From Okapia johnstoni (Eukaryota; Chordata; Mammalia; Artiodactyla; Giraffidae): a DNA stretch of 64,000 nucleotides. Numbering within the stretch: the first letter of the stretch is position 1; every line of letters starts with the position of its first letter. Positions 54,094-64,000 of this stretch are shown here, in pieces. Under the pieces are notes generated by a model. It made no database searches. It had not been told where the DNA came from and saw only the letters and a program-made list of their open reading frames with translations. The stretch is taken from NCBI GenBank assembly GCA_024291935.2, contig CM044322.1, positions 25,977,405-26,041,404 on the forward strand, in the 5' to 3' direction. The translations under genes were made by a program, and so were the position numbers.

Positions 54094-54323
54094 GGACTTC
54101 CCTTGTGGTCCAGTGGTTAAGAATCCACCTGTCAGTGTAGGGGACACGGGTTCGATCCCTGGTCAGAGGAGATCCCATGTGCTGCCGAGTAACTAAGCCC
54201 ATATGCCACAGCAACTGATCCCGCTGTTTAGAGCCCATGCTCTGCAATGAGAAGCCCACGATGTGCACCACAACTAGCCCAGCACGGGCACAAATAAAGA
54301 AGTTAATAAAATTTTTTAAAAAC
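54094..54323 (+). mobile_element. CHR-2-type SINE
   Basis: Sense: 'gacttcccttgtggtccag', 'gggttcgatccctggtcag', 'gatcccatgtgctgccgag' and 'aatgagaagcccacgatg', with an A-rich tail. Exact 10-bp duplication TGAGAAAATG at 54084-54093 and 54324-54333. Confidence 0.96.
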
Positions 54324-54399
54324 TGAGAAAATGATTACTTACCCTTCCAAACCATTCTTAGTTCATTAGGCCCTTCATTAATTCATGATTTTTTTCAGC

Positions 54400-54655
54400 T
54401 ACATTTCTTGAGCCCCTTGCAAATGCTGGTGGCCGCCAACAATGAGGGGATCAGAGATAAATAACATACAGATAACAGTGACAGTCATCACAGATATTGA
54501 TGAAGCGCCTGTAATGCGCCGAGCATGACGGCGGATACTTCACTGTGTCATCTCATTTTATCCTTCCAGTTTCCCCTCTGAGGAAGAACTAATCTTCCCC
54601 ATTTTACAGATAAGGAAACTGAGGCCCAAAGAGGTTAAATAACAGCCGGAAAGGC
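54400..54655 (-). mobile_element. MIR SINE (with possible L2 scrap upstream)
   Basis: Clear antisense MIR at 54495-54650: 'catctcattttatccttcc', 'cccattttacagataagg' and 'aaactgaggcccaaagagg'. 54400-54490 is less certain. Confidence 0.75.
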
Positions 54656-55710
54656 CCCAAATTAGGTTTGCACCATCCCAGCAGTCAGAGCAGCCCCAGC
54701 ATCATGTGGCCACATCCGTCTCTTCTCTGATGAGCATCAGGTCTGAGGAAACACAGACTCCCATATCCATGGTCCCTAGAGACCCTTGGTCCCCTTGCCA
54801 TTCAGGCCGAGTGTCTTGCTGCATCTGGTATTTGATATTGCCACTTTCCAGGGTCTATATGGGCAGAAACAGCATGGTTGTAGGAAAAGCCAAAAGCCTT
54901 GAGGGTGTTGCCTTGGTCTCCACCAGCATCCCTGTCCAGAGGACCTTGTTCCAGCCTCTCGAGAGCTTACAGGCTGATGGATGGATGTGGTCTCTGCCTC
55001 CAGTGCTTTTCCTCTGAAGGGAGGTTGGCCAAGTTTATAAGATGAGAATGATGTGACATTTGGAGTTGGAGAATGACACAGAATGCAGAGCGTTTCCTTA
55101 TCCTTGGAAAGGCTGGTCCAAAGCTATAGCGCTTGGAGAACTGAGGCTGTCTGTGCTGCTCTGTGTGTGGGGTTGACAGATAAATCAGCGATGAATGTTT
55201 CCCATCTCAAGAGCATGTTTTTCTCCTAGGACCAGATCGCCTTATAGAGCCTAATTCAGGTTTGATGTTTTTCCTTTACCCAGAAAGGCTCTGCAGCAAA
55301 TGTGTAGTCAGAGCCATTTTTCTGATTGAACTAAAGGATTGGGGCTTCATTTTCCTTTTCCTTTGGGGTAAGTCATATTTGAAAGGCCTTTCTGAAGAAT
55401 GAAGCTTTTTCTCATGTAAAAGTCTCCAAATCTCCATCGCAGGGGCCCCAGCCATGGTGGGTGATGAGGTCCTGGATTCTTGTTCCCAAACCTGTGAGTC
55501 CACGACACCCTTTCCTGGATGCTGGAGCGTGTTCTGAGGCCAGGGATGAAAGTGCTCCCCCAAGGTCAGCACAGAAAAGGGAGGACATTTCCTTGAATCA
55601 CTGAGAGGTCCGGATTTATTCATCAGGAGAGCAGACCCTGCGTTCTACCCAAGTGGGATGCTGGCTTCCACTGTAATGATCAAGATCCACGACTTCTCTC
55701 CTTGAGCCCA
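54656..55710. other. Repeat-poor single-copy stretch
   Basis: About 1.05 kb with no recognised element. Frames at 54706-55017 (plus) and 55276-55623 (minus) have no known domain. Confidence 0.4.
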
Positions 55711-56252
55711 GAGAAAATGTGTGTGTGTGTGTGTTCATATGTATGGTGCGTTATATGTGTCTGTGTGGTATATGTGCTTATGTGTGTATAGTGTATGTGG
55801 TGTGTATGTATAGTATGTGGTGTGTGTGTATGTGCATGTATGTGGTGTGGTATAGGGAGGTGTGGGGCTGTCTGGTGTGTGCGATGTGATGTGTGTGTGT
55901 GGTGTGTGTGTATGGTTTGTTGTGTGGTATGTGTGGTGTTTGGGGGTGTATGTGGGGTGTGGGGTGTGTGGTAGGGTGTTTGTGTACCTGTGTGTTGTGG
56001 TATGTGTGTGTATGGTGTGTGGTGTGTGGTATGTGTATATGTGTATGCTGTGAAATATGTGTGTTTATGTGGTGTGTGGGAGGTGTGTGTATAGGGTGTG
56101 GTGTTGGGGGCAGTATGGGTGTGTGTATGTATGGTGTTGTATGTATGTATATGGTGAATATGGTATGTGTGTATGTGTGGTGTGATATATGTGGTATGTG
56201 ATATGTGTGGTATGTGATATGTGTGGTATGTGTGGTACATGTGTGTGCTGGT
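55711..56252. repeat. Long degenerate TG/TA simple-sequence array
   Basis: About 540 bp made almost entirely of G, T and A on the plus strand, in imperfect units such as TATGTGTGG and TGTGTGGTA. Cytosine is nearly absent. Minus-strand open frames of 186 and 164 codons (Thr/His/Pro-rich) and plus-strand Cys/Val-rich frames are translations of the array. Confidence 0.95.
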
Positions 56253-56868
56253 GGGGCTTCTTCACTTCCCACCTAGCATTCTCTGCTCACAAAGCTCACC
56301 TCCACTTGTAGGTAGAGGTTGTAACACATTTAAATTAAGGAGAGCAGATTTCTCCAGACATCTCTCACTGAGCAGTGAGCACTGTGTTCTCACGAAGCTC
56401 CTGTTACCTAAACGTGAATCCTTCATGTCTCCAGCTCTGTCTCCCTCACTCGAGGCAGAGTTGTCCCCCTTTCCAGTCTTCTTCGCATCTCTCTGTTCCT
56501 TTGCATTCCCACCGCCGCCCAGCAGCCAGGCCCCGCTCACCCTCCCAGACCGGTGCATGGACCCCCACCGCAGCCTCTCCTCACCTCCACCCTGGCTTCT
56601 GCGCTGGGCAAATTATCTGCCTGTGAGCAAGCCTTTCCTGTCTGCAGAGCCCCCCAGGCTGGCCTTTTAGTGTTTGAGCCAAGCCTTCCTTTCTGCCTTC
56701 TCTGCTGCCCCTGTCCATCCTGGCCCCTGGGCTGCAGACCCCATCTCGAGGGGACTGAACGAAGAGCCAGCCCATCCAGCCCTGGCTCTGTCGGCTGTGT
56801 CGGCTGCAGCTCCCATCTCAGCCTATATATCTGCTGGCTTCCCGGCCCGCTGTCCCTAAAGAAGAGCC
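56253..56868. other. Unassigned, C-rich
   Basis: Pyrimidine-rich on the plus strand. No repeat family or exon recognised. Frames of 149 and 110 codons are Ser/Pro/Leu-rich without domains. Confidence 0.4.
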
Positions 56869-57301
56869 TCTGCCATGGAAGCTGAAGGGGACTATTCTCA
56901 CCTGGCTCCCTTCAGGCATTTGCGTTTTCTCTTCTCTGTGCCTTGACTCACTCCTCTCCCTCCTCCTGGAATGCCTCCCTCTGCAGCTCAGGTGGGAGGC
57001 ACCCTGCCCGTGGAGGGAGAGGCACCTTCCTTGATGACCCCCCAGACGCCAGCCCCATCTCCCCCAGTGTGTGCATCTCTGTCTCCTTGGGGCGTGTGTT
57101 CACCACCTTACAGCATCGCTGTGTCCCGGCCACTTTCTTCCTCCACTTCCTGGATGCGGACTCTGAGCACAAGGTTGTCTCATCCATCTCTTGAATCCAT
57201 CTCTCATTCATCCATTCATTCAACAAATGTTTACCCCCAGCACAAGCACCTTCCAGTACTAGGCACTGGGGATGTGACCATGAAAGACACGTCTCTATCC
57301 T
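56869..57301. mobile_element. L2 LINE fragments (two orientations)
   Basis: 56870-57180 reads like sense L2 ('ttcaggcatttgcgttttc', 'ctcctcctggaatgcctccc'). 57200-57300 reads antisense ('cattcattcaacaaatgttt', 'ctaggcactggggatgtg'). Confidence 0.6.
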
Positions 57302-57919
57302 TATGGACATTCTAGCCCAAAAGAGTTTTGAAAAGAAATACAGAGATCACAAGTAGAAGGAGAACCGCAAAGGAGAACCCTTCTTGCAAAGCGAGGAGTA
57401 CTGGTCAAGGGCCTTGGAGCTCCCTGGAGGAAATGTCTCTGCGGCTGAGACAGAGAAGATAGTGGGCACGAATGAGCCAGGGGAAGGGCCTGAGTCAAGG
57501 AGGTGGAGGGGGGGAAGCGTGCCTGTACCCAGATCCACATGCACAAGACCTCGAAGTGGGAAGTTGTTTGAAGCCCCCAGAACCTGTGAGGTCAGGGGGG
57601 AACCACCCAGTGAAGCAGGAGGAAAGGGGAGGCAGGAAGGGGGAAGGGAAAGGGAAGCAGGAGGAGGCAGGGCCTGGGAGCTTGTCCTAAAGTGGCAGGA
57701 AGCCCACGGGCCTGGCGCACAGTGGGATTCATACCTGTTGCCTGGTGAGCAGTCTTGGCATCTGACCCCTTGGAGTTAGCAGTGGGTGAGTTTGGGCAAA
57801 TCTGATTGCAAGTGCAAGTGCTGTTTGCAGGTGACAGTTTAAATAATAGAAGTAAAAAGATCACCTGCTATACATAAGGTCCTGTGCTGGGCAGGGTCAT
57901 CGGTCTGTTTTCATGACCA
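57302..57919. other. Unassigned, with GA-rich tract at 57600-57670
   Basis: The tract 'ggaaaggggaggcaggaagg' and neighbours are purine-rich. The 131-codon frame here (57384-57779) is Gly/Glu/Arg-rich and unsupported. Confidence 0.4.
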
Positions 57920-58325
57920 TAATAATTTCCTGTGGCTACAGTAACAAATTGCCACAAACTGAGTGGCCCAAAACAGAAATGTATTCTCTTCCAGTTCTGG
58001 AGGCCAGAATGCAAAGTCAAGGCCCTAGCAGGACCCTGCCCCCTCTGAAGCCTCTGGGTGAGGACCTTTCTGGCCTCTTCCAGCCTCTGGTGGCTCCTGG
58101 TGTTCTTTGGCTTGTGGCAGCATCATTCCAACCTCGTATGGCCTTCTTCCCTGTGTCTCTCTGTCTTTGTCTCTGTCATTGGATTTCAGACCACCATAAC
58201 ACAGCAGGACCTCACCTCTGTCCTTACTTGAATTATATCTGCAAAGATCCTTATTCCCAGTAGGATTCCAAGGTTCAGACTGGATGTGAATTGGGGGGAG
58301 TGGGTGCTATTGAACCCACTGCAGT
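57920..58325 (+). mobile_element. Ancient MER-type repeat, copy 5
   Basis: Reads 'tttcctgtggctacagtaac', 'ggcccaaaacagaaatgtatt', 'ccagttctggaggccagaatg', 'ctctggtggctcctggtg' and ends 'attgaacccactgcag'. Closest to copy 1 at 5378-6065. Confidence 0.75.
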
Positions 58326-58861
58326 GCCCCTTGGAGCATCCATGTGGGTTGACATGGAAACAGAGGTCCAGTGAGGCCCAGGACTCACAGCTGAACTTGG
58401 CCCATCGAGGGGTCCAGCCAAGCCTTTCAACTCCAATGTGGATACTTTCCCCCTCCACACACACACCCGCCTCCGCTAGAAGGCCATTCTGGCCGCTGTC
58501 ACCTTGCCTCCTGCTCTCAGCCTGCTCCTGGGATCAGAATACAAGAGCACACTGGGCCTCCCAGCCCATTGGTCAGAGGCCGGACCTGCAGCCATGGAGG
58601 CAAGGAGTCCATCCCTCTGCAGAACCTGGTCGCATCCCTGTAATGATGTGGGGAACCATGCTGAAGAACGAGGGCATGAACTTCTGGTTGCCCCCGCAGG
58701 CTGAGCACAAACAGGCAAATACCCCAGGGAGTCTGGTTTGTGTCTGGTCGCATTTCAGTGTGTTTATGCCGTTATCTCCCAGCTGCTGTCAGCACTGCTC
58801 CTAATGGGTGATTGTGTTTCTCTGTAAAGAAATTTCCAGGGTAGGGGAGTTGAGGTCAACA
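58326..58861. other. Unassigned sequence
   Basis: No repeat recognised. The 172-codon frame at 58286-58804 begins inside the repeat and has no known domain, so I do not call it. Confidence 0.4.
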
Positions 58862-59680
58862 TTTTTCTTTTTATTTGTTTATTATGAATTTTTATTGGAG
58901 TTTAATTGCTTTACTATGTTGTATTAGTTTCTGCTATACAGCAAAGTGAATCAGCTATACATATACATATATCCCCTCCTTTTTGGATTTCCTTCCCATT
59001 TAAGTCACCACAGAGCACTGAGTAGAGTTCCCTGTGCTATATGCAGGTGATTCTCATTAGTTATCCATTTAATACAGAGTGGTGTATATCTATATCAATT
59101 CCAATCTCCCAATTCATCCCACACCCTCCTTCCCAGTTTGGTGTCCATACATTCGTTCTCCATGTCTATGTCTCTATTTCTGTTTTGCAAGTAAGCTCAT
59201 CTGCATATTTTTCTAGATTCCACATAGCAGCTATATTATATGAAAATTTTTTTTCTGACTTCACTCTGTATGACCATCTCTAGGTCCATCCATATCTCTG
59301 CAAATGACACAATTCCATTCCTTTTTATGACTGAGTACTAATCCATTGTATATATGTACCATATCTTCTTTATCCATTCCTTTGTTGATGGACATTTAGG
59401 TTGCTTCTATGTCTTGGCTGTTGTAAACAGTGCTGCAACAAACATTGGGCTGTGTGTATCTTTTTGAATTATGGTTTTCTCTGGATATATGCCCAGGAGA
59501 GGGATTGCTGGGTCATATGGTGGTTCGATTTTTAGCTTTTTTAAGGAAGCTCCATATTGTTCAAAGTGGCTGTATCAAGTTACTTTCCCACAATCAGTGT
59601 AAAAGGATTCCCTTTTCTCCACACCCTCTCCAGCGTGTATTGTTTGTAGATTTTTTTGATGATGGCCATTCTAAACATTC
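58862..59680 (-). mobile_element. L1 3' region, antisense, about 820 bp
   Basis: Antisense: 'ttattggagtttaattgc', 'gtagagttccctgtgctatatg', 'ttatgactgagtactaatcc', 'catttaggttgcttctatg', 'ggtcatatggtggttcgat' and 'gatgatggccattct'. Covers the ORF2 end and 3' UTR with no usable frame. Confidence 0.93.
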
Positions 59681-59989
59681 TCAACATCTGACTAATTTGG
59701 GGTTTAGACCTAGGATTGTCTGTGTCTTTAAGAGTATAGCTGTAGTTTCCAGGAACTTGAGAAACAGGGACTATGAGACTAGGACTGTGGCCACAGTCTA
59801 CACAATTGTCATGTGGCAAACTCATGCTCAGCTCTGCACCAACACTATTATGTCTGTCTATTTGCTGATCTCAGGGTTTATGTCCAGGGTACAACATAGT
59901 AGGTGATGAAGAAATCTTGGTTGAATTAACGAAATAATTCCTATTATTATGAGTTTATACATCCATTGCCTTAGTCAACAGATTTATGT
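59681..59989. other. Unassigned sequence
   Basis: Includes 'cagggtacaacatagtaggtg' near 59885, an L2-like scrap. Otherwise not recognised. Confidence 0.4.
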
Positions 59990-60397
59990 AGAGTGCATTA
60001 TATGGGCTAGGCCCCTGTGGGGGACGTGGCAGAGAATAAAGCAGGCCAACCTCCTGCCCTCATAGAGCTGAGATTCTAGAGGAAGAATTCAGGCAATAAA
60101 ATAAATAAGTAGGTTATAGTCAGTGGTCTGCTAGAAAGTGAGAAGCACTATGGTGAAAAAACATGAAAGGAAGGAGGAGGGTGCAATTTTAAGCAGAATG
60201 AGTGTCCACAGTGGGCCTCTCTGAGATACTGATAAAAGATGACAAAGATGGGAAAGCTGAGTCATTCAGGTGCTAGAAAGTGCCTTCCAGGCAGGGGAAC
60301 AGCCAGTGCAAAGGTCCTGTGGTGTGTTTGAGAAACAACAAAGAAGTCAGGGGCACTGGAGTGAACAGGAGGGAGAGCAGAGGAGGGGAGGTCAGTG
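59990..60397 (-). mobile_element. L2 LINE fragment
   Basis: Antisense: 'gggctaggcccctgtggggg', 'ctgccctcatagagctgag', 'gtgccttccaggcaggggaac' and 'cagtgcaaaggtcctgtgg'. Confidence 0.8.
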
Positions 60398-60405
60398 AGT
60401 TAAAG

Positions 60406-60768
60406 CAGCAGTCCCCAGCTTTTTGGGACCAGGGACCAGTTTCATGGAAGACAATTTTTCCACAGACCATAGAGGGGAAGAAGAGAGATGTTTTGGGGAC
60501 AATTCAATCATGTTCCATTTATTGTGCACTTTATTTCTACTATTATTACATTGTGATATGTAATGAAATAATTGTGCAATTCACCGTAATGCAGAATCAG
60601 TGGGAGCTTGTTTTCCTACAACTGGATGGTCCCATGTGGGGGAGGATGTGAGCTACGGGAAGTGGCTGTAAATACAGATGAAGCTTTGTTTACTCACACT
60701 TGCTGCTCACCTCTCGCGGTGCAGCCCGGTTCCTAATAGCCGCAGATCACTACTGATCCGTGGCCCTG
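60406..60768 (+). mobile_element. hAT-type MITE, longer copy
   Basis: Starts CAGCAGTCCCCAGC, with 'accagtttcatggaagac', 'attgtgcactttatttctac', 'aataattgtgcaattcacc' and 'gctgtaaatacagatgaagc', ending 'atccgtggccctg'. 8-bp duplication with one mismatch (AGTTAAAG 60398-60405, AGTTAAAC 60769-60776). Same family as 45262-45452, with more of the interior kept. Confidence 0.9.
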
Positions 60769-60776
60769 AGTTAAAC

Positions 60777-61600
60777 GGCCACCCTCCCCGCCGTGGTGAA
60801 TGAGGCAATGAAACCTCAGGGGAGTTTTGAGACAATGACTTGAACCACCACCTAGCGGCAGGCCAGAACCTGGGTTGGAATCTGGTTCCTGTGCCACCTC
60901 TCAGCATGACAAGAGGGTGCCCCGGAAGGGGGCGTTTTTGTGACTTGACACCCTCCAAGCCAACCTACTGCAGCTGTAACTGGGGGAGAAGAACAATTGG
61001 ATTTCCCTTCCTGGATCCTGGGAGTCCCTTGGGTTGTGGGACAAGTCTTGGTGGCCCCATTATTTCTGTCTGACCTCTCCTCCAAGCTTCCAGCTGGATC
61101 CCAGAGGCTTCCAGAGCCCTAAATACATCTTTCTCGCTTGTCCAACGCCACAGCGACTCTGATTCCTCCCTGCATTTTTCTTTCTTGCCCCTAAATGTTC
61201 TCGTCTCCTTCTGGAACCAGGCTCGTCACTGAAGCCAAGAATACAATTAATTCAGGGGACCTACCTGCACAGTCAGGAAATTACTTCTTCTCATTTTCTC
61301 TGACAAAACCATCTTCCTCTGCTGACCTTTCCTGCCCTCCGTCTGGCAACATTTTCCTTTGCTTAACCCTCTGTGCAGTATCCTTTCCCATCTCCCATCT
61401 TTGCTTGTCTTACCGTTTTTTATGGACTGCCCTTCACTCACGTTGGAAATCTGTCCTGTTTTCTCTCACTGCTTTGTCTTAACTTTTGAAGGTGTTTTTC
61501 TGCTACCTCTTTGGTGAGTGACCTTGGAGACCTCTGACCTGTTTACCGTTGGATGGTTCACAATGCTAGTCTGGCCACTGTCTTTCTCTCCTTGTCTGCA
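60777..61600. other. Unassigned sequence
   Basis: About 820 bp with no recognised element. A 95-codon frame at 61195-61482 is Ser/Leu-rich without a known domain. Confidence 0.4.
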
Positions 61601-61601
61601 C

Positions 61602-61620
61602 CAAAAAAAAAAAAAAAAAA
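61602..61620 (+). repeat. Poly-A run
   Basis: An 18-19 nt A-run. No processed-gene or LINE 3' end was recognised immediately upstream. Confidence 0.85.
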
Positions 61621-61767
61621 TCCCTTATTTTCTGTGTCTTGATTATACATTTGGTTCATTAATCACACTGCTGAAACTCCCCAGTTAAAATAAGGTTGTT
61701 TAAATCTGGAAAGTTGTAGTCCAGTGGGAGAACGGACACAGCTGTGGGGCCTTTGTTGGTCCTACTT

Positions 61768-61992
61768 GGGGGCTTCCCACGTGCTGCTAGTGGTAAACAA
61801 CCTGCCTGCCAATGCAGGAGACATAAGAGGCGCAGGTTCAGTCCCTGGGTTGGGAACATCCCCTGAAGGAAGAAATGGCAACCACTCCAGTATTCTTGCT
61901 TGGAGAATCCCATGGACAGAGGAGCCTGGCAGGCTACAGTCCATGGGGACGCAAAGAGTTGGACATGACTGAGCACACATGAGCATACGCAT
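61768..61992 (+). mobile_element. Bov-tA/BovA2 SINE
   Basis: Sense: 'gggggcttcccacgtgctg', 'gcaggttcagtccctgggttg', 'cactccagtattcttgcttg' and 'agttggacatgactgagc'. Confidence 0.95.
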
Positions 61993-62756
61993 AGAGACAG
62001 GTATTTCATGCATGGAGAGCCCTGTTCAGCTTTCCTAGGAAACCAGGACAGGGAGGTGGTTTTGATGGTACTTCTCATGGAGATGCACAAAGCTCCATGC
62101 AGCTATGAACTGGCCAGACAAGAACCTTGAAAGCAGCCTCATCCATCTCTGAGATTTGTTCGTGGTTGGATACTCACCTCAAAGCTGACGTTACTGATTA
62201 CTGGTTTGACAGCAGGAGTGCGCATCAGCACAGTGCTTTTTGAAAGGCACCTTGGGGATGTCTGTTCAGATTTTCAACACATTTTTGGATTTCAGAAATG
62301 CTAAGCAGGTTTTGCAGAGATTTGTGTACCAGACTGCCTACTGCAGCAGTATTTATTGTAAGAGTAAATTGAAATCCTGATTGTCTATCAATGCATCAGC
62401 AGGTTGCTGTAGATAATTAGGTAGTAGTACATATACTCGTGAGGAGTACATATACTAAGGCCATTGATTCATTTTTGTGAAATAAAATCACATATCCACT
62501 TTAGAGCAAGTGGGGTGTTGTTTTTAAAAGAAATTAGGTGTTTCACAAATCTTAAACATTGTGGCATTCTCAGGTCATTATGTGGTTATAATAGTCTATC
62601 TAATTAACATAAAAGGTAAGTTTAAAACCCAGAAGAACATCATTCATGGTCCAGGTTTGGTTGAATGAGAAGAAATAGATACTTCTTGTAACCTTGTTTT
62701 GTTTAGTTTTCAATAAACATGAAAAAGTGTTACCTTCAAAAATTATATTAATATAT
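61993..62756. other. Unassigned sequence, AT-rich on the right
   Basis: No repeat or gene called. 62340-62520 has an old-LINE flavour ('gcagcagtatttattgtaag') but I cannot place it. Confidence 0.4.
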
Positions 62757-63120
62757 CCAGAAGTAAGTCAGAGAAAGAGAAATACCATATGACATCCCTT
62801 ATATGTGGAATCTAAAAAGACATGATACAAATGAACTTACTTACAAAACAGAAAGAGACTCACAGACTTAGAGATTGAACTTGTGGTTGCCACGGAGAAG
62901 GGATAGTTAGGGCATTTGAGATGGACATGTACACACTGCTACATTTAAAATGGATAACCAACCAACAAGGACCTACTATATAGCACAGGGAACTCTCCTC
63001 AATATTATATGGCAGCCTGGATGGGAGCACAGTTTGGGGGAGAATGGATACATGTATATGTATGGCTTAGTCCCTTCACTGTTCACCTGAAACTATCATA
63101 AAATTGTTTGTTAATCAACT
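62757..63120 (+). mobile_element. L1 3' end (artiodactyl type)
   Basis: Sense: 'agaagtaagtcagagaaag', 'ttatatgtggaatctaaaaag', 'gaacttgtggttgccacgg', 'acctactatatagcacaggg' and 'cctgaaactatcataaaattg'. Confidence 0.9.
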
Positions 63121-64000
63121 ATCAGTTCAGTTCAGTTCAGTCTCTCAGTAGTGTCTGATTCTTTGAGATCCCATGGAATGCAGCACTCCAGGCTCCCCTG
63201 TCCATCACCAGCTCCCGGAGCTTGCTCAAACTCATGTCCATTGAGTCAGTGATGCCATCCAACCATCTCATCCTTTGTTGTTCCCTTCTCCTCCTGCCTT
63301 CAGTCTTTCCCAGCATCAGGGTCTTTTCCAATGAGGTGGTTCTTCCTATCAGGTGGCCAAAGTATTGGAGTTTCAGCTTCAGCATCAGTCCTCCCAATGA
63401 ATATTCAGCATTGATTTCTTTTAGGATTGACTGGTTTGATCTCCTTGCAGTCCAAGAGACTCTCAAGGGCCTTCTCCAACACCACAATTCAAAAGCCTCA
63501 ATTCTTTGGTGCTCAGCATTCTTTGTAGTCCAGTTCTCACATCCATACGTGACTACTCAAAAAACCATAGCTTTAACTAGACAGACCTTTTTGGCAAAGT
63601 AATGTCTCTGATTTTTAATATGCTGTCTAAGTTGGTCATAGCTTTTCTTCCAAGGAGCAAGTGTCTTTTAATTCCATGGCTGCAGTCACCACCTGCAGTG
63701 ATTTTGGAGCCCCCCCAAAATAAAGTCTGTCACTGCTTCCTTTGTTTCCCCATCTATTTGCCATGAAGTGATGGGACTGGATGCCATGATCTTAGTTTTC
63801 TGAATGTTGAGTTTTAAGCCAGCTTTTTCACTCTCCTCTTACACTTTCATCAAGAGGCTCTTTAGTTCTTCTTCACTTTCTGCCATAAGGGTGGTGTCAT
63901 CTGCGCCTCTGAAGTTATTGACATTTCTCCCAGCAATCTTGATTCCAGCTTGTGCTTCATCCAGCCCGGCTTTTCGCATGATGTACTCTGCATAGAAGTT
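63121..64000 (-). pseudogene. BovB LINE with broken ORF2 reverse-transcriptase end, off the right edge
   Basis: BovB is an RTE-clade LINE; ORF2 encodes endonuclease plus reverse transcriptase. The minus strand reads in from 64000 with the RT catalytic box A-D-D (codons at 63896-63904) in the context RGADDTTLMAES. It then meets a stop at 63839-63841 (where related copies have a Lys codon), then an apparent one-base loss near 63585 and another stop near 63560. The C-terminal frame resumes at 63487-63137 with '[20 protein letters not shown]' and '[20 protein letters not shown]'. The 3' end is at about 63121 with 4-bp TTCA repeats. Not functional as seen. Confidence 0.96.

Noticed and set aside
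7342..54323. tRNA-like A and B box sequences at many places
   Set aside because: They are heads of tRNA-Glu-derived SINEs and lack the full cloverleaf and 3' end of a tRNA gene.
55680..56272. Minus-strand open frames of 186 and 164 codons (Thr/His-rich)
   Set aside because: They are translations of the TG/TA array. Low complexity and parallel open frames show there is no coding constraint.
58286..58804. 172-codon plus frame
   Set aside because: It starts inside an ancient repeat and shows no domain. I saw no convincing exon signals.
61602..61620. Poly-A run as the tail of a processed pseudogene
   Set aside because: No gene-like sequence or target duplication was found upstream of it.
1..64000. 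CRISPR arrays, bacterial operons, prophage or a novel defence system
   Set aside because: All of the sequence is ruminant genomic DNA. The only spaced repeats are dispersed transposons and microsatellites.

Overview
The window is ruminant (bovid-type) nuclear DNA. The evidence is direct: about 28 copies or pieces of the ruminant Bov-tA/BovA2 SINE, 8 pieces of the RTE-type LINE BovB, and about 12 cetartiodactyl tRNA-Glu-derived CHR-type SINEs. There are also several ruminant-type L1 3' ends, over a background of old mammalian MIR, L2 and hAT MITEs. Sequence alone does not separate cattle, sheep, goat or related species. Repeat family names are recognised by eye and were not checked against a library.

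I found no host protein-coding gene that I can support, and no tRNA, rRNA, CRISPR array or recognisable endogenous retrovirus. Nearly all longer open frames are SINE, LINE or microsatellite translations; the few that are not match nothing I know. The window is best read as intergenic or deep intronic sequence.

Layout. 0-10 kb: hAT MITE, MIR, several L1 3' ends (some with inverted 5' parts) carrying SINE, BovB and (TA)n insertions. 10.3-11.8 kb: a cluster of four MER20/MER5-type MITEs. 12-31 kb: alternating SINEs, MIR/L2 and single-copy stretches, including an L1 with BovB and SINE inserted (21.2-22.3 kb) and an L1 with BovB inserted (30.1-30.9 kb). 32.1-32.5 kb: an L1 with an inverted 5' half and a 17-bp target duplication. 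33-37 kb: AT-rich single-copy DNA, an L1 with a broken ORF2 3' end, and a 33-nt SINE scrap with an exact 13-bp duplication. 38-54 kb: mainly SINEs, MIR and L2. 55.7-56.25 kb: a degenerate TG/TA array of about 540 bp. 57-63 kb: L2, an old MER-type repeat, an antisense L1 and a second hAT copy. From 63.12 kb a minus-strand BovB carrying reverse-transcriptase sequence runs off the right edge.

No genes work together here. The readable biology is retrotransposition: BovB and Bov SINEs share a 3' end, L1 leaves truncated or inverted copies, and target-site duplications at many insertions give a relative order of events. A few repeat-poor stretches could be regulatory, but only cross-species comparison can show that.
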